DNA of 64,000 nucleotides, from positions 1,199,501-1,263,500 of the forward strand of contig NC_015964.1 in assembly GCF_000210895.1 (NCBI RefSeq), written 5' to 3'. Below are positions 33,295 to 44,799 of the stretch, one piece after another. This stretch comes from Haemophilus parainfluenzae T3T1. GTDB taxonomy: Bacteria > Pseudomonadota > Gammaproteobacteria > Enterobacterales > Pasteurellaceae. How positions within the stretch are numbered: the first letter of the stretch is position 1; the number at the start of each line of letters is the position of its first letter. Below the pieces are notes generated by a model. It saw nothing but the letters and a program-made list of their open reading frames with translations, did not search any database and was not told the DNA's origin. Position numbers and translations under genes: made by a program.

Positions 33295-33329
33295 AAAACC
33301 GTTTGAGGAAAACCTCAAACGGTTTTTTT
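33295..33329 (+). terminator. Terminator after cstA
   Basis: AACCGTTTGAGG and CCTCAAACGGTT form a 12-bp stem with an AAAA loop, followed by TTTTT. Confidence 0.93.
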
Positions 33330-33410
33330 GTTTATTTTATTACCAAAATTTACCAATCTTTACGTTTTAATTGCTTGCAAGTTAAGGCTACAACCGATAA
33401 ACTTACACAA

Positions 33411-33436
33411 AGTGGTGAAAAGTGGAATTTTGTGGA
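33411..33436 (+). promoter_or_regulatory. MraZ operator (three GTGG repeats)
   Basis: GTGG occurs at 33412, 33422 and 33432, exactly 10 bp apart, within AGTGGTGAAA-AGTGGAATTT-TGTGGAG. MraZ of other bacteria binds TGGGN-type repeats spaced by one helical turn upstream of its own gene and represses the dcw operon. The site lies 46-70 bp before mraZ. Confidence 0.8.
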
Positions 33437-33481
33437 GAATTCTGCTAATTTTTCTAAAAATAAACGTTTAAAGGTAGAAAA

Positions 33482-33940
33482 ATGTTTCGTGGTGCAGCAG
33501 CGGTAAATTTAGATGCGAAGGGGCGTGTAGCGATTCCTACTCGTTATCGTGCTGAAATCATGGAAAAGAACCAAGGCCAAATGGTTTGTACCGTTGATAT
33601 TCGTCAGCCTTGTTTATTGCTTTATCCTTTAGATGAGTGGGAAAAAATCGAACAAAAACTACTTTCACTCTCCAACTTTGACCCAAATCAACGCCGTTTA
33701 CAACGTGTTATGCTTGGTTATGCCACTGAATGTGAAATGGATGCGCAAGGTCGTATCTTATTAAGTGGTCCATTACGTCAACACGCAAAATTAGAAAAAG
33801 GCTTAATGTTGGTAGGGCAGTTGAATAAATTTGAAATTTGGAGTGATACCGAATGGTATGCACAAATTGATGAAGATATCGAAATTGGCTCAAGTGCTGA
33901 ATTCGGTGCTTCTGAAGAACTAAAAATGCTGTCATTATAG
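33482..33940 (+). CDS. mraZ: Transcriptional regulator MraZ
   Basis: The 152-residue AbrB-fold protein has two swapped-hairpin repeats, each with a DxxGR motif ([13 protein letters not shown] near residue 11 and [10 protein letters not shown] near 92). It forms a ring that binds the repeats upstream of its own gene and represses the division/cell-wall cluster. The start follows AAAGGTAGAAA. It is the first gene of the dcw cluster. Confidence 0.96.
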   Translation: MFRGAAAVNLDAKGRVAIPTRYRAEIMEKNQGQMVCTVDIRQPCLLLYPLDEWEKIEQKLLSLSNFDPNQRRLQRVMLGYATECEMDAQGRILLSGPLRQHAKLEKGLMLVGQLNKFEIWSDTEWYAQIDEDIEIGSSAEFGASEELKMLSL

Positions 33941-34024
33941 AACAGCAGCACTAGCAGGATAAGCGGTGCTTGCGCCGCTCTATCTTCTCTTTATCGATTT
34001 TGATTTAACGTTTACTTTTTACTT

Positions 34025-34993
34025 ATGACTATGCAAAATTCCTTTTCTGCACCTGAACATATCACAGTTTTGCTTCACGAAGCGGTGAATGGTTTGGCGT
34101 TGAAAGAAAACGGAATTTATATCGATGGTACCTTTGGTCGTGGTGGTCATTCTCGTCTTATTCTTTCCCAACTTTCTGAAAATGGTCGTTTAATTGCTAT
34201 CGATCGCGACCCTCGTGCAATTGCTGAAGCTGAAAAAATTCAAGACCCTCGTTTTCATATTGAACATAATAGCTTTTCTCACATTCCAGACATCTGTCAA
34301 AAACTCGATTTAGTTGGTAAAATTGACGGTATTTTGCTGGATTTAGGGGTGTCATCTCCACAGCTTGATGAAGCAGACCGTGGTTTCAGTTTTATGAAAG
34401 ATGGCCCGTTAGATATGCGCATGGATACCACACAAGGTTTATCTGCGGCAGAGTGGCTAAAGCAAGTATCTGTTGATGATTTAACTTGGGTGTTAAAAAC
34501 CTTTGGTGAAGAGCGTTTTGCAAAACGAATTGCCACTGCCATCGTAGAATTTAATAAAAGTGCGGTTAAAAATGGCACAGAATGTTTGAGTCGTACTTCT
34601 CAGCTCGCTGAATTAATTGCTCAAGCCGTACCATTTAAAGATAAACATAAGCATCCGGCTACTCGTAGTTTCCAAGCCATTCGAATTTATATTAATGCAG
34701 AATTAGATGAATTAGAAAGTGTATTAAATTCTGCATTAGATATGTTAGCCCCTGAAGGGCGTTTATCGATTATCAGTTTCCATTCACTTGAAGACAGAAT
34801 GGTAAAACATTTCATGCGTAAGCAAAGCAAAGGCGAGGATATTCCAAGAGGCTTACCACTACGTGAAGATCAAATTCAACGTAATCAAAAGTTAAAAATC
34901 ATTGGTAAAGCTATTCAGCCGAGTGAGGCTGAAATTTCGGCAAATCCACGCTCAAGAAGTGCGGTTTTACGTATTGCGGAAAGGGTGAAATAA
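34025..34993 (+). CDS. rsmH: 16S rRNA m4C1402 methyltransferase RsmH
   Basis: This SAM-dependent methyltransferase modifies N4 of C1402 of 16S rRNA in the ribosomal decoding centre. The 322 residues show the family's [14 protein letters not shown]-terminus, [16 protein letters not shown] (SAM loop), [21 protein letters not shown], and [16 protein letters not shown]. Two starts are possible (34025 and 34031); neither has a strong ribosome site. ftsL follows after one base. Confidence 0.95.
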   Translation: MTMQNSFSAPEHITVLLHEAVNGLALKENGIYIDGTFGRGGHSRLILSQLSENGRLIAIDRDPRAIAEAEKIQDPRFHIEHNSFSHIPDICQKLDLVGKIDGILLDLGVSSPQLDEADRGFSFMKDGPLDMRMDTTQGLSAAEWLKQVSVDDLTWVLKTFGEERFAKRIATAIVEFNKSAVKNGTECLSRTSQLAELIAQAVPFKDKHKHPATRSFQAIRIYINAELDELESVLNSALDMLAPEGRLSIISFHSLEDRMVKHFMRKQSKGEDIPRGLPLREDQIQRNQKLKIIGKAIQPSEAEISANPRSRSAVLRIAERVK

Positions 34994-34994
34994 G

Positions 34995-35315
34995 ATGTTA
35001 GAAAATAGCGAACGTTATCCTTTACAACATATTCTCGTTGAAGATATTTTTTCTTCTAATAAATTAGTTGTCGTCTTACTTTTATTAATTTTAGCTTCTG
35101 CAATGGGCACGATTTGGATGACCCACCAAACACGAGGCTTAATTTCTGAAAACGGGCAATTGGTATTACAACACCAAGCCCTTGAAAACGAATATCGCAA
35201 TTTGCAATTACAAGAAGCAACCGAAAGTGATAATACAAGAGTTGAATCTATTGCAATTGGTACATTAAAAATGCAACGTGTTCAAAGTGAACAAGAAGTG
35301 GTTATTTTTGAATAG
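34995..35315 (+). CDS. ftsL: Cell division protein FtsL
   Basis: This small bitopic membrane protein of 106 residues has a cytoplasmic tail (about 1-22), one membrane helix ([18 protein letters not shown]) and a periplasmic coiled coil with heptad leucines. It joins FtsB and FtsQ in the divisome and activates FtsWI. It is identified mostly by topology and position between rsmH and ftsI, since the family is poorly conserved. Confidence 0.92.
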   Translation: MLENSERYPLQHILVEDIFSSNKLVVVLLLLILASAMGTIWMTHQTRGLISENGQLVLQHQALENEYRNLQLQEATESDNTRVESIAIGTLKMQRVQSEQEVVIFE

Positions 35316-35329
35316 GAATTTTGAATAAA

Positions 35330-37150
35330 ATGGTTAGATTTAATTCCTCTAAGAAACCAGGAAAGCCAAAGAAAACAATTAGAAAATTGGCTCAACCTGC
35401 GTCAGTAAAACCAAACAAACCGAAAATGGTGTTTGAGAAATGCTTCCTTCGTGGTCGTTATCTCATTGCGACAAGTTTTATTTTCTTAGGCTTAGGCGCA
35501 TTAGTGGCTCGTGCTGCTTATGTGCAATCGGTTAATTCTGAAACCCTTTCTGGTGAAGCGGACAAACGTTCATTACGTAAAGATGATGTGCTTTCTGTTC
35601 GTGGTTCAATTTTAGATCGTAATGGCCAATTATTATCGGTGAGTGTGCCGATGAGCGCAATTGTGGCTGAACCTCGTTTAATGTTAAAAGAAAATGCATT
35701 AGAGGATAAAGAACGTATCAAAGCCCTTGCTAACGAATTAAATATGACACCTGCAGAGTTGGTGAAAAAAATTGAGAAAAATCCAAAATCAGGTTTCTTG
35801 TATTTAGCACGTCAAGTAGAGGCGGGCAAAGCAAATTATATCCGTGACCTCAAAATTAAAGGTATTTCATTAGAAACTGAACCTCGTCGTTTTTATCCAC
35901 GTGTAGAAGAAGCGGCTCAATTAATCGGCTTTACCAACATTGATGGTAAAGGTATTGAAGGCGTTGAGGCGAGCTTTAACTCAATGCTAGTGGGGAAAGA
36001 CGGTGCACGTGTTGTTCGTAAAGACAAACGTGGTAACGTGGTTGAGCATATTGCAGATGAGAAAAAATACGATGCACAAGATGTGACCTTAAGCATCGAT
36101 GAAAAATTGCAATCAATGGTGTATCGTGAAATCAAAAAAGCGGTAACTGAAAATAAAGCAGAATCAGGTACAGCGGTATTGGTAGATGTGCGTACGGGTG
36201 AAGTGTTAGCAATGGCAACAGCGCCTTCTTACAACCCAAATAACTTGGCTAATGTAAAAGATGAATTAAAACGTAACCGTGCGATTACGGATACCTTTGA
36301 GCCAGGTTCAACCGTAAAACCTTTCGTTGTTTTGACCGCACTTCAACGTGGCGCAGCGAGACGTGATGAAGTGATTAATACAGGTTCATTTACTGTGAGT
36401 GGTAAAGAAATCGTGGACGTGGCACCTCGCCCACAACAAACCTTAGATGAAATTTTAATTAACTCCAGTAACCGAGGTGTGAGCCGTCTTGCGTTACGTA
36501 TGCCACCTTCAGCATTGATGGAAACTTACCAAAATGCAGGTTTGGGTAAAGATACAGAGTTAGGCTTAATTGGTGAGCAACGTGGTGTATTAAATGCAAA
36601 CCGTAAACGTTGGGCGGATATCGAACGAGCTACGGTAGCTTATGGTTATGGTATTACTTCAACACCATTACAAATTGCGCGTGCTTATGCCACTTTAGGC
36701 AGCTTCGGGATTTATCGTCCGCTTTCTATCACAAAAGTCGATCCGCCAGTCATTGGTCAACGTGTCTTCTCTGAAAAAATTACGAAAGACGTCGTGGGTA
36801 TGTTAGAGAAAGTGGCAATCAAAAATAAACGTGCGATGGTTGAAGGTTATCGTGTTGGTGTGAAAACAGGTACGGCACGTAAAATTGAAAATGGTCACTA
36901 TGTTAATAAATATGTGGCATTTACAGCGGGTATAGCACCAATTAGCGATCCACGTTATGCATTAGTTATTTTGATTAACGATCCGAAAGCCGGGCAGTAC
37001 TATGGTGGTGCGGTATCTGCCCCGGTATTCTCTAGCATTATGGGTTATACCTTACGTGCTAACGGTATTGCACCAGATGCAGAACCAACAGAAAAAACAG
37101 CAAGACGTACTGTTCGCTTAAGCGATCAAAAATTTGAAAAAATGAATTAA
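35330..37150 (+). CDS. ftsI: Penicillin-binding protein 3 (septal transpeptidase)
   Basis: This divisome transpeptidase, 606 residues, is a single-pass inner-membrane protein (helix about 43-62). Active-site motifs are STVK (Ser327), SSN (379-381) and KTG (512-514), at the same numbers as in H. influenzae PBP3, which supports the ATG at 35330; a TTG at 35321 is closer to AGGA. Residues known from beta-lactam resistance in H. influenzae read Arg517, Asn526, Ser385 and Leu389 (susceptible type), but Asn350 and Ile377, which are the substituted states there. These may be the normal residues of this species. Confidence 0.97.
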   Translation: MVRFNSSKKPGKPKKTIRKLAQPASVKPNKPKMVFEKCFLRGRYLIATSFIFLGLGALVARAAYVQSVNSETLSGEADKRSLRKDDVLSVRGSILDRNGQLLSVSVPMSAIVAEPRLMLKENALEDKERIKALANELNMTPAELVKKIEKNPKSGFLYLARQVEAGKANYIRDLKIKGISLETEPRRFYPRVEEAAQLIGFTNIDGKGIEGVEASFNSMLVGKDGARVVRKDKRGNVVEHIADEKKYDAQDVTLSIDEKLQSMVYREIKKAVTENKAESGTAVLVDVRTGEVLAMATAPSYNPNNLANVKDELKRNRAITDTFEPGSTVKPFVVLTALQRGAARRDEVINTGSFTVSGKEIVDVAPRPQQTLDEILINSSNRGVSRLALRMPPSALMETYQNAGLGKDTELGLIGEQRGVLNANRKRWADIERATVAYGYGITSTPLQIARAYATLGSFGIYRPLSITKVDPPVIGQRVFSEKITKDVVGMLEKVAIKNKRAMVEGYRVGVKTGTARKIENGHYVNKYVAFTAGIAPISDPRYALVILINDPKAGQYYGGAVSAPVFSSIMGYTLRANGIAPDAEPTEKTARRTVRLSDQKFEKMN

Positions 37151-37164
37151 GAAAAGGCAAAACA

Positions 37165-38634
37165 ATGAAAAAATTGACCGCACTTTTTGATCTTCCGGTG
37201 CTTTCAGACATTAATGTGAAGGCGATGGTGTTAGATAGCCGCAAGGTTACCCAAGGTGATTTGTTTGTGGCAGTAAAAGGGCATCGTTTTGATGCGAGTC
37301 AATTTGTTCCTCAATCCATCTCTTCTGGCGCAAGTGCGGTCGTTTTAGAAACAGATTTAGAAAACGAGCATTTGAGCATCCAATGGCAAAATAATGTGCC
37401 AGTGATTCATTACTATCATTTATCTGCCAATCTTTCTGCATTGGCAGGTAAATTCTATGAACATCCTTCCGAAAAACTGACGTTAGTTGGTGTAACTGGA
37501 ACAAACGGTAAAACCACCGTTTCTCAATTATTAGCTCAATGGGCAACGCTATTCGGCCATAAAGCAGCCGTCATGGGTACTATTGGTAATGGCTTGTTAG
37601 GTCAAGTTAAAGAAGCAAAAAACACCACAGGCTCAGCCGTTGAAGTTCAAGAAAACCTCGCTGATTTTGTAGAGAAAGGGGCTGGTTTTGCTTCTATCGA
37701 AGTGTCTTCACATGGTTTAGTTCAACACCGTGTTGAAGCCCTTAAATTTAAAGCCGCTATTTTTACCAATTTAAGTCGTGATCATTTGGATTATCACGAG
37801 ACAATGGAAAAGTATGCAGAAGCTAAAAAACGCTTTTTCGTTGATTTAGCCCCCGAATTACAAATTCTTAATGCTGACGATCCTATTGGAGCTGCGTGGT
37901 TAAGTGAATTACCAAATGGTATTGCAGTCAGCTGTCGCCCGGATTTTCAACCAACTTCTAAACAATGGCTTTATGCAACACAGATTTGTTTTACTCACGA
38001 AGGTGCGGTGATTGATGTTGCTTCAAGTTGGGGTAATGGCACATTACATAGCCCATTAATTGGCGCCTTTAACGTGAGTAATCTGCTGTTAGCCACAGCC
38101 GTTTTATTGGCTTTAGGTTATTCTTTTGATGAACTTATCCGTACAGTTTCACAGCTAAAAGGGGTAAATGGAAGAATGGAATTGATTAAAAAAGCAGGCA
38201 AACCAACTGTTATCGTTGATTATGCGCACACTCCGGATGCATTAGAAAAGGCATTAAATGCCGCGCGTGAACATTGTAAAGGCAAACTTTGGTGTATCTT
38301 TGGTTGTGGCGGAGATCGTGATGCAGGCAAGCGTCCGCTGATGGCAAAAGCGGCTGAGCAGTTTGCAGATTTAGTGATCGTAACCCAAGATAATCCGCGT
38401 ACAGAAGACCCAAATAAAATTGAAGCAGATATTCTTACTGGCTTTAGTCGAATGGAAGATGTTGGTGTGATTCCAGATCGCGAAGAAGCCATCAAATTTA
38501 CCATTGAGAATGCAGTTGAAAATGATGTGATTGTGATTGCCGGTAAAGGTCATGAAAATTATCAAATCATTGGTGATAAAACACTTCATTTCTCCGATCA
38601 AGAAGTGGCTGAAGCTTATTTAACGAAAAAATAA
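37165..38634 (+). CDS. murE: UDP-MurNAc-tripeptide synthetase (mDAP-adding)
   Basis: This Mur ligase of 489 residues adds meso-diaminopimelate to UDP-MurNAc-L-Ala-D-Glu. It has the ATP loop VTGTNGKTT (about 110), the central Mur domain, and the DNPRTEDP motif that marks mDAP- rather than lysine-adding enzymes. An uptake core overlaps codons 5-8. It follows ftsI by 14 bp. Confidence 0.97.
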   Translation: MKKLTALFDLPVLSDINVKAMVLDSRKVTQGDLFVAVKGHRFDASQFVPQSISSGASAVVLETDLENEHLSIQWQNNVPVIHYYHLSANLSALAGKFYEHPSEKLTLVGVTGTNGKTTVSQLLAQWATLFGHKAAVMGTIGNGLLGQVKEAKNTTGSAVEVQENLADFVEKGAGFASIEVSSHGLVQHRVEALKFKAAIFTNLSRDHLDYHETMEKYAEAKKRFFVDLAPELQILNADDPIGAAWLSELPNGIAVSCRPDFQPTSKQWLYATQICFTHEGAVIDVASSWGNGTLHSPLIGAFNVSNLLLATAVLLALGYSFDELIRTVSQLKGVNGRMELIKKAGKPTVIVDYAHTPDALEKALNAAREHCKGKLWCIFGCGGDRDAGKRPLMAKAAEQFADLVIVTQDNPRTEDPNKIEADILTGFSRMEDVGVIPDREEAIKFTIENAVENDVIVIAGKGHENYQIIGDKTLHFSDQEVAEAYLTKK

Positions 38635-38643
38635 AAAAATAGA

Positions 38644-40014
38644 ATGATTAAACTAACTACCCAACAGCTTGCTCAAATTTTAAATGCTGATCTTACTGGA
38701 GATGAGCAGGCCGTTGTTGAAAATATCAATACGGATACACGTAGATCGGTATCTAACTCGCTTTTCTTTGCGTTAAAAGGTGAGCATTTTGATGCCCATC
38801 AATACTTAGATAAAGCCGTTGAGCAAGGTGCGGCAGCCTTAGTTGTGCAACAAGCTAACACCGAAATTGCAACGCCACAATTGGTTGTCGCAGATACGCG
38901 CTTAGCCCTTGGTCAATTAGCAAAATGGTTACGTGAAAAAATTAATCCTCGTACCGTGGCGATGACAGGTTCATCGGGTAAAACTACGGTGAAAGAGATG
39001 ACTGCATCCATTTTGCAACAAACAGCTGGCAATCCTGAAGCCGTGTTATTCACAAATGGTAATTTTAACAATGATATTGGTGTACCATTAACGTTATTAC
39101 GCTTAACCGAACAACATAAATTTGCCGTTATTGAATTAGGTGCCAATCATCAAGGTGAAATTGATTACACCACGCATCTTGCTCAGCCTGAGGCCGCATT
39201 AGTGAATAATGTAGCGGCTGCACATTTAGAGGGATTTGGCTCCATTGAAGGTGTAGCGCGTGCGAAAGGTGAAATCTATCGTGGTTTAACCCAAAATGGC
39301 GTGGCGATTATTAACAGTGAACATAATTATATTGAATTGTGGCAAAAAGAAATTGGTTCCCATGCTATTCAATATTTTAATGGTCGTGATTACAAAGCTG
39401 AAAATGTAAAACATTCACCTAATGGCTCAACCTTTACGTTAGTTTCACCAAAAGGTAGCATTGAAATTAATTTGCCTTATTTAGGTGAGCATAATGTAAA
39501 AAATGCCTTGGCAGCGACCGCACTTGCTATGAATGTGGGGGCGAGTCTTGCTGATGTAAAAGCAGGTCTTGAACATCGTTCTCAAGTAAAAGGAAGATTA
39601 TTCCCGATTCAAGTGAATGAAAATCTACTTTTATTAGATGATACTTACAATGCGAATGTCGATTCTTTACAAGCAGCGATCGATGTTTTAAAAGGTTACG
39701 ATGCTTTCCGTATTCTACTCGTGGGTGATATGAAAGAATTAGGCGAAGATAGTCTAAAATGTCATCAACAAGTGGGCGAACATGCAAAACAAGCGAAATT
39801 AGATTTAGTGCTTTCTTACGGAATAGAAAGTGCGGTCATTTCTGAAGCTGTTTTAGGAAAACATTTTACAGATAAAGCTGAATTGACAGCTTATGCGTTA
39901 GATATTATTAAACAGAAATTACAAGAAAACCAAAAAGTCGTCGTATTAGCGAAAGGCTCTCGCTCAATGAAAATGGAAGAGACGATTTATTCATTAAAGG
40001 ATAGCTTATGTTAG
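38644..40014 (+). CDS. murF: UDP-MurNAc-pentapeptide synthetase
   Basis: This Mur ligase of 456 residues adds D-Ala-D-Ala to the UDP-MurNAc tripeptide. The ATP loop is [13 protein letters not shown] (about 108), followed by [19 protein letters not shown], typical of MurF, and [16 protein letters not shown] in the C-terminal domain. It overlaps mraY by 7 bp. Confidence 0.97.
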   Translation: MIKLTTQQLAQILNADLTGDEQAVVENINTDTRRSVSNSLFFALKGEHFDAHQYLDKAVEQGAAALVVQQANTEIATPQLVVADTRLALGQLAKWLREKINPRTVAMTGSSGKTTVKEMTASILQQTAGNPEAVLFTNGNFNNDIGVPLTLLRLTEQHKFAVIELGANHQGEIDYTTHLAQPEAALVNNVAAAHLEGFGSIEGVARAKGEIYRGLTQNGVAIINSEHNYIELWQKEIGSHAIQYFNGRDYKAENVKHSPNGSTFTLVSPKGSIEINLPYLGEHNVKNALAATALAMNVGASLADVKAGLEHRSQVKGRLFPIQVNENLLLLDDTYNANVDSLQAAIDVLKGYDAFRILLVGDMKELGEDSLKCHQQVGEHAKQAKLDLVLSYGIESAVISEAVLGKHFTDKAELTAYALDIIKQKLQENQKVVVLAKGSRSMKMEETIYSLKDSLC

Positions 40015-41090
40015 TTTGGCTTGCTGAATACTTAGTTCGCTATGAAACGGCATTTAATGCCATTTCCTATATTACCGTACGTGCGATTTTGGCATTATTG
40101 ACCGCACTTTTCATTTCTTTATGGATTGGTCCGAAAGTGATCAAACGCCTTCAAATTTTAAAATTTGGTCAAGAAGTGCGTAATGACGGACCTGAAAGTC
40201 ACTTTGCGAAAAAAGGCACCCCAACCATGGGCGGTGTGATGATTTTATTCTCCATTGGTGTGAGTACTTTATTGTGGGCCAACTTAGCGAATCCTTATGT
40301 TTGGATTTGTTTGTTTGTATTGTTTGGTTATGGTGCAATTGGCTTTGTAGATGATTTCCGTAAAATTACACGTAAAAATACCGATGGTTTAATTGCGCGT
40401 TGGAAATATTTCTGGATGTCAGTAGTCGCATTAGTGGCGATCATTTGGTTGTATTGGTTAGGTCATGATACAGATGCAACTCGTTTAGTGATTCCATTCT
40501 TCAAAGATATCATGCCGCAATTAGGTCTATTCTATATTGTGTTGTCTTACTTTGTGATTGTGGGCACAGGCAATGCGGTAAATTTAACCGACGGTTTAGA
40601 TGGTCTTGCCATTATGCCAACAGCTTTAGTGGCTGGTGCATTTGCTTTGATTGCATGGGCGACTGGTAACGTTAATTTTGCAGAATATTTACATATCCCT
40701 TATATCAAATATAGCTCAGAAGTCGTGGTGTTCTGTACCGCAATCGTAGGCGCAGGCTTAGGTTTCTTATGGTTTAATACTTATCCGGCTCAAGTCTTTA
40801 TGGGCGATGTAGGCTCTCTTGCACTTGGTGGCGCACTTGGTGTTGTTGCCATCCTTGTTCGTCAAGAATTCTTATTAGTGATTATGGGTGGGGTATTTGT
40901 TGTTGAAGCCTTGTCTGTAATTTTACAAGTGGGTTCCTACAAATTAAGAAAACAGCGTATTTTCAGAATGGCACCAATTCATCACCACTTTGAATTGAAA
41001 GGCTGGCCAGAACCTCGGGTGATTATTCGGTTTTGGATTATTTCCTTGATGTTGGTGTTGATGGGGCTTGTAACGCTCAAACTAAGATAA
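40008..41090 (+). CDS. mraY: Phospho-MurNAc-pentapeptide transferase
   Basis: This inner-membrane enzyme of 360 residues with about ten helices moves phospho-MurNAc-pentapeptide onto undecaprenyl phosphate to make lipid I. Conserved loops are [22 protein letters not shown] (Asp pair), [10 protein letters not shown] and [15 protein letters not shown]. Its start lies inside the end of murF. A hairpin separates it from murD. Confidence 0.97.
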   Translation: MLVWLAEYLVRYETAFNAISYITVRAILALLTALFISLWIGPKVIKRLQILKFGQEVRNDGPESHFAKKGTPTMGGVMILFSIGVSTLLWANLANPYVWICLFVLFGYGAIGFVDDFRKITRKNTDGLIARWKYFWMSVVALVAIIWLYWLGHDTDATRLVIPFFKDIMPQLGLFYIVLSYFVIVGTGNAVNLTDGLDGLAIMPTALVAGAFALIAWATGNVNFAEYLHIPYIKYSSEVVVFCTAIVGAGLGFLWFNTYPAQVFMGDVGSLALGGALGVVAILVRQEFLLVIMGGVFVVEALSVILQVGSYKLRKQRIFRMAPIHHHFELKGWPEPRVIIRFWIISLMLVLMGLVTLKLR

Positions 41091-41097
41091 TTTTTGT

Positions 41098-41118
41098 AGG
41101 GTGCACTTGTTGCACCCT
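41098..41118 (+). repeat. Hairpin between mraY and murD
   Basis: AGGGTGCA-cttgt-TGCACCCT is a perfect 8-bp stem without a following T-run. It sits in the 62-bp gap and looks like a small intergenic insertion rather than a terminator. Confidence 0.6.
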
Positions 41119-41152
41119 GTGTGATCCCAGAATACGAGAGAAGAAAAACAAC

Positions 41153-42466
41153 ATGACAACTCTATATCAAAATAAAACTATCACCATCATAGGCCTCGGA
41201 AAAACAGGCCTTTCTTGCGTTGAATATCTTCAATCTCAACAAGCTAATATCCGTGTGATTGATACACGCCAACATCCAGCTGGTGCGGATCAATTACCTA
41301 AAAATGTTCCTTTACACACGGGTAGTCTAAATCAACAATGGTTACTTGAAAGCGATATTATTGTCATTAGCCCGGGACTCGCAGTAAAAACACCTGAAAT
41401 TCAGACCGCACTTTCAGCTGGCGTGGAAGTAATAGGAGATATTGAATTATTCTGCCGAGCAGCAACGAAGCCAATTATCGGGATTACTGGTTCTAACGGT
41501 AAAAGCACCGTGACAACATTGGTCTATGAAATGGCAAAAGCGGCGGGAATAAAAGTAGGAATGGGGGGAAACATTGGCATTCCTGCGTTGTCATTATTAA
41601 ATGAAGATTGTGATCTTTATGTCTTAGAACTTTCCAGTTTCCAACTTGAAACTACTTATAGCTTGAAAGCAGCTGCAGCGACAGTGCTTAATGTGACTGA
41701 AGATCACATGGATCGTTATGTGGATTTAGAAGATTATCGCCAAGCCAAATTACGTATTTACCACAATGCGGAAACAGCGGTAGTGAATTTAGAAGATAAA
41801 CTTACTTTTGGCGAAGGTGAAAATCAAGCTAAGAAGGTTGTGTCTTTTGCTGAAAATCAAGCGGATTACTGGTTGAAAACCGAAAACGGTAAACAGTACT
41901 TAATGGCGAAAGAGGAAGTGATTTTACCTTGTGATGAAGCCACCTTAGTTGGTCGCCATAATTATATGAATATTTTAGCGGCGACAGCGTTAGCACAGGC
42001 AGTAGGCATAAATTTAGAGGCAATTCGTACCGCACTTCGTCAATTTAAAGGCCTAGATCATCGTTTCCAATTAGCCCATCAAGCGAATGGCGTTCGTTGG
42101 ATTAATGATTCTAAAGCCACAAATGTAGGTAGCACCGTTGCAGCATTAGCGGGTTTATATGTTGAGGGAACGTTACACCTTTTATTAGGTGGTGATGGTA
42201 AAGGCGCAGATTTTTCTGAACTCGCCGATTTAATCAATCAACCTCATATTTCAACGTATTGTTTTGGTCGTGATGGCAAACAACTTGCGGCACTATCAAG
42301 CCAAAGTCATTTGTTTGAAACCATGGAGCAAGCCATTTCATTTTTACGTCCACATTTAAAATCAGGTGATATGGTGTTATTATCTCCTGCTTGTGCAAGT
42401 TTGGATCAGTTTGCCTCTTTTGAAAAACGTGGCGAAGAGTTTACTCGTTTAGCAAAATTAGCTTAA
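41153..42466 (+). CDS. murD: UDP-MurNAc-L-Ala:D-Glu ligase
   Basis: This Mur ligase of 437 residues adds D-glutamate. The N-terminal Rossmann part ([18 protein letters not shown]) is followed by the ATP loop [22 protein letters not shown], and [12 protein letters not shown] use the ATG at 41153, which matches the family N-terminus; the longer open frame starts within mraY. The gene starts after the hairpin at 41098. Confidence 0.96.
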   Translation: MTTLYQNKTITIIGLGKTGLSCVEYLQSQQANIRVIDTRQHPAGADQLPKNVPLHTGSLNQQWLLESDIIVISPGLAVKTPEIQTALSAGVEVIGDIELFCRAATKPIIGITGSNGKSTVTTLVYEMAKAAGIKVGMGGNIGIPALSLLNEDCDLYVLELSSFQLETTYSLKAAAATVLNVTEDHMDRYVDLEDYRQAKLRIYHNAETAVVNLEDKLTFGEGENQAKKVVSFAENQADYWLKTENGKQYLMAKEEVILPCDEATLVGRHNYMNILAATALAQAVGINLEAIRTALRQFKGLDHRFQLAHQANGVRWINDSKATNVGSTVAALAGLYVEGTLHLLLGGDGKGADFSELADLINQPHISTYCFGRDGKQLAALSSQSHLFETMEQAISFLRPHLKSGDMVLLSPACASLDQFASFEKRGEEFTRLAKLA

Positions 42467-42481
42467 AAAATTAGGGTAGTA

Positions 42482-43666
42482 ATGGAATTTATCAATAAAA
42501 TTAAACGAAATTATGAACAATGGGCGAGAGTGACTCCGCAGGGATTACTTTACGATCGCGCATTGTTTTGGCTTTTTGTCGTGCTATTGCTGATTGGTTT
42601 GGTGGCAGTAACTTCTGCATCGATGCCTTACAGTGCACGCGTATTTAATGATACATTCTATTTTGCTAAACGTGATGCCGTTTATGTCTTACTTTCTTTA
42701 GCAACCTGCTATTTAACCCTCCAAATTTCTTCCTCTCAATGGGAAAAATGGCATGCCAAAATTTTCTTATTGGCAATTGTGTTGTTGATACTAGTTCTTA
42801 TGGTTGGAACCTCTGTTAACGGGGCAAAACGTTGGATTTCTCTAGGTATTTTAAATTTCCAGCCGGCAGAGTTTGCTAAGCTAGCTTTAACTTGTTTCCT
42901 CGCGAGTTATTTTACGCGTCGTTATGATGAGGTTCGTTCTAAACGCGCCAGTATTGGTAAACCCTTTATTGTTGTGTTTGCATTGGGTGCTTTTTTACTA
43001 TTACAACCTGATTTAGGTAGTACAATAGTTCTTTTTGTCATTATGTCAGGGATGTTGTTTATTGTAGGGGCTCAACTTCTCCAATTCATCTTTTTGATGA
43101 TTTTGGGTTTGGCGTTGTTTGCTTGGTTAGTTCTTACTGCCTCTTATCGTTTAAAACGTTTTACCGGTTTCTTAGAACCGTTTAAAGATCCTTACGGAAC
43201 AGGGTTCCAGCTGACTAACTCTTTGATGGCGTTTGGTCGTGGTGAAATTAGTGGGGAAGGACTCGGTAACTCCATTCAAAAACTCGATTATCTTCCTGAA
43301 GCACATACTGACTTTATCATGGCGATTATTGGTGAAGAGTTCGGTTTTATTGGTATTTTGGTGGTTGTGATTCTCTTGGGGTTATTGATTTTCCGTGCGA
43401 TGAAAATTGGACGTGAATCTCTCATATTAGAACAGCGTTTCCGTGGCTTTTTTGCTTTAGGTATTAGTTTCTGGATTTTCTTCCAAGGTTTCGTCAATCT
43501 TGGCATGGCCTTAGGAATGTTACCAACAAAAGGTTTAACTTTCCCATTAGTGAGTTACGGTGGTTCAAGTATCATTATTATGTCAGCAACTGTGGGAATT
43601 TTATTGCGTATTGACCATGAAAATAGATTACAACGTGGTGGTCAAGCACGTTTGAGAGATGATTAG
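42482..43666 (+). CDS. ftsW: Septal peptidoglycan glycosyltransferase FtsW
   Basis: This SEDS-family membrane protein of 394 residues, with about ten helices, polymerises lipid II at the septum together with FtsI. The signature regions are [43 protein letters not shown] and [16 protein letters not shown]. It precedes murG by 8 bp. Confidence 0.97.
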   Translation: MEFINKIKRNYEQWARVTPQGLLYDRALFWLFVVLLLIGLVAVTSASMPYSARVFNDTFYFAKRDAVYVLLSLATCYLTLQISSSQWEKWHAKIFLLAIVLLILVLMVGTSVNGAKRWISLGILNFQPAEFAKLALTCFLASYFTRRYDEVRSKRASIGKPFIVVFALGAFLLLQPDLGSTIVLFVIMSGMLFIVGAQLLQFIFLMILGLALFAWLVLTASYRLKRFTGFLEPFKDPYGTGFQLTNSLMAFGRGEISGEGLGNSIQKLDYLPEAHTDFIMAIIGEEFGFIGILVVVILLGLLIFRAMKIGRESLILEQRFRGFFALGISFWIFFQGFVNLGMALGMLPTKGLTFPLVSYGGSSIIIMSATVGILLRIDHENRLQRGGQARLRDD

Positions 43667-43674
43667 GGATATTT

Positions 43675-44727
43675 ATGAGTAAAAAATTATTAGTTATGGC
43701 GGGTGGTACTGGTGGACATGTTTTCCCCGCCATCGCGGTTGCTCAAACCTTACAAAAAGAAGGTTGGGAAATTTGCTGGTTAGGCACCAAAGATCGAATG
43801 GAAGCACAGCTTGTACCAAAACATGGCATTCCGATTCGTTTTATTCAAATTTCAGGGTTGCGGGGTAAAGGCATAAAAGCTTTACTTGGTGCGCCTTTTG
43901 CTATTTTAAGAGCGGTACTACAAGCTCGTAAAATTATTCAAGAATATCAACCTAATGCGGTATTAGGTATGGGCGGTTATGTATCAGGCCCTGGTGGTAT
44001 TGCTGCAAAACTTTGTGGTGTGCCAGTTATTTTACATGAACAAAATGCCGTAGCGGGCTTAACCAATGAATGGTTGGCAAAAATTGCGACGCGTGTATTA
44101 CAAGCTTTCCCAACGGCATTCAAAGATGCCGAAGTTGTAGGAAACCCAGTTCGCCAAGATTTATTTGAAATGCCATCACCACAAGCGCGTTTTTCAGAAA
44201 GAAGTGGAAAATTGAGAGTACTTGTCGTGGGTGGAAGCCAAGGGGCTCGCGTACTCAATCAGACTATCCCACAAGTGGTTGCTCGTTTGGCAGATAAACT
44301 AGAAGTGCGTCATCAAGTGGGTAAAGGTTCTGTTGAAAGTGTGACCGCACTTTATGGTGAACATGCAGACTCGGTCAAAATTACAGAATTTATTGATGAT
44401 ATGGCAGAAGCCTACGCTTGGGCGGATGTGGTGATTTGTCGCTCTGGTGCACTAACAGTATGCGAATTAGCTGCTGTGGGGACGCCTGCGATTTTTGTAC
44501 CATTCCAGCATAAAGATCAACAACAATATTTAAATGCGAAATATCTTGCCGATGTAGGCGCAGCAAAAATTATTCAGCAAAATGAATTAAATGCGGATGT
44601 GTTGGTCGATTTCTTAGAAAAAACAGATCGTGAAATATTACTAGCGATGGCGATTAAGGCAAAAGAAATGTCGGCCCCGTTGGCAGCTAAACGTGTAGCT
44701 GATGTTATCGTAGAGAACGCGAAATAA
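43675..44727 (+). CDS. murG: Lipid I GlcNAc transferase
   Basis: This GT28 glycosyltransferase of 350 residues adds GlcNAc to lipid I, forming lipid II at the inner face of the membrane. The N-terminal [14 protein letters not shown] loop, [23 protein letters not shown] and [17 protein letters not shown] are diagnostic. Two uptake cores lie within or just after the gene. A 72-bp gap precedes murC. Confidence 0.97.
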   Translation: MSKKLLVMAGGTGGHVFPAIAVAQTLQKEGWEICWLGTKDRMEAQLVPKHGIPIRFIQISGLRGKGIKALLGAPFAILRAVLQARKIIQEYQPNAVLGMGGYVSGPGGIAAKLCGVPVILHEQNAVAGLTNEWLAKIATRVLQAFPTAFKDAEVVGNPVRQDLFEMPSPQARFSERSGKLRVLVVGGSQGARVLNQTIPQVVARLADKLEVRHQVGKGSVESVTALYGEHADSVKITEFIDDMAEAYAWADVVICRSGALTVCELAAVGTPAIFVPFQHKDQQQYLNAKYLADVGAAKIIQQNELNADVLVDFLEKTDREILLAMAIKAKEMSAPLAAKRVADVIVENAK

Positions 44728-44799
44728 GAACAGAGAAGTTGAGGGATAGTAAATAAACCCTTAACCTAAAAGTGCGGTTAAAAATAAAGGTGAAATAAT

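Noticed and set aside
35321-35329. TTG start for ftsI
   Set aside because: Active-site numbering from the ATG at 35330 equals that known for H. influenzae PBP3.
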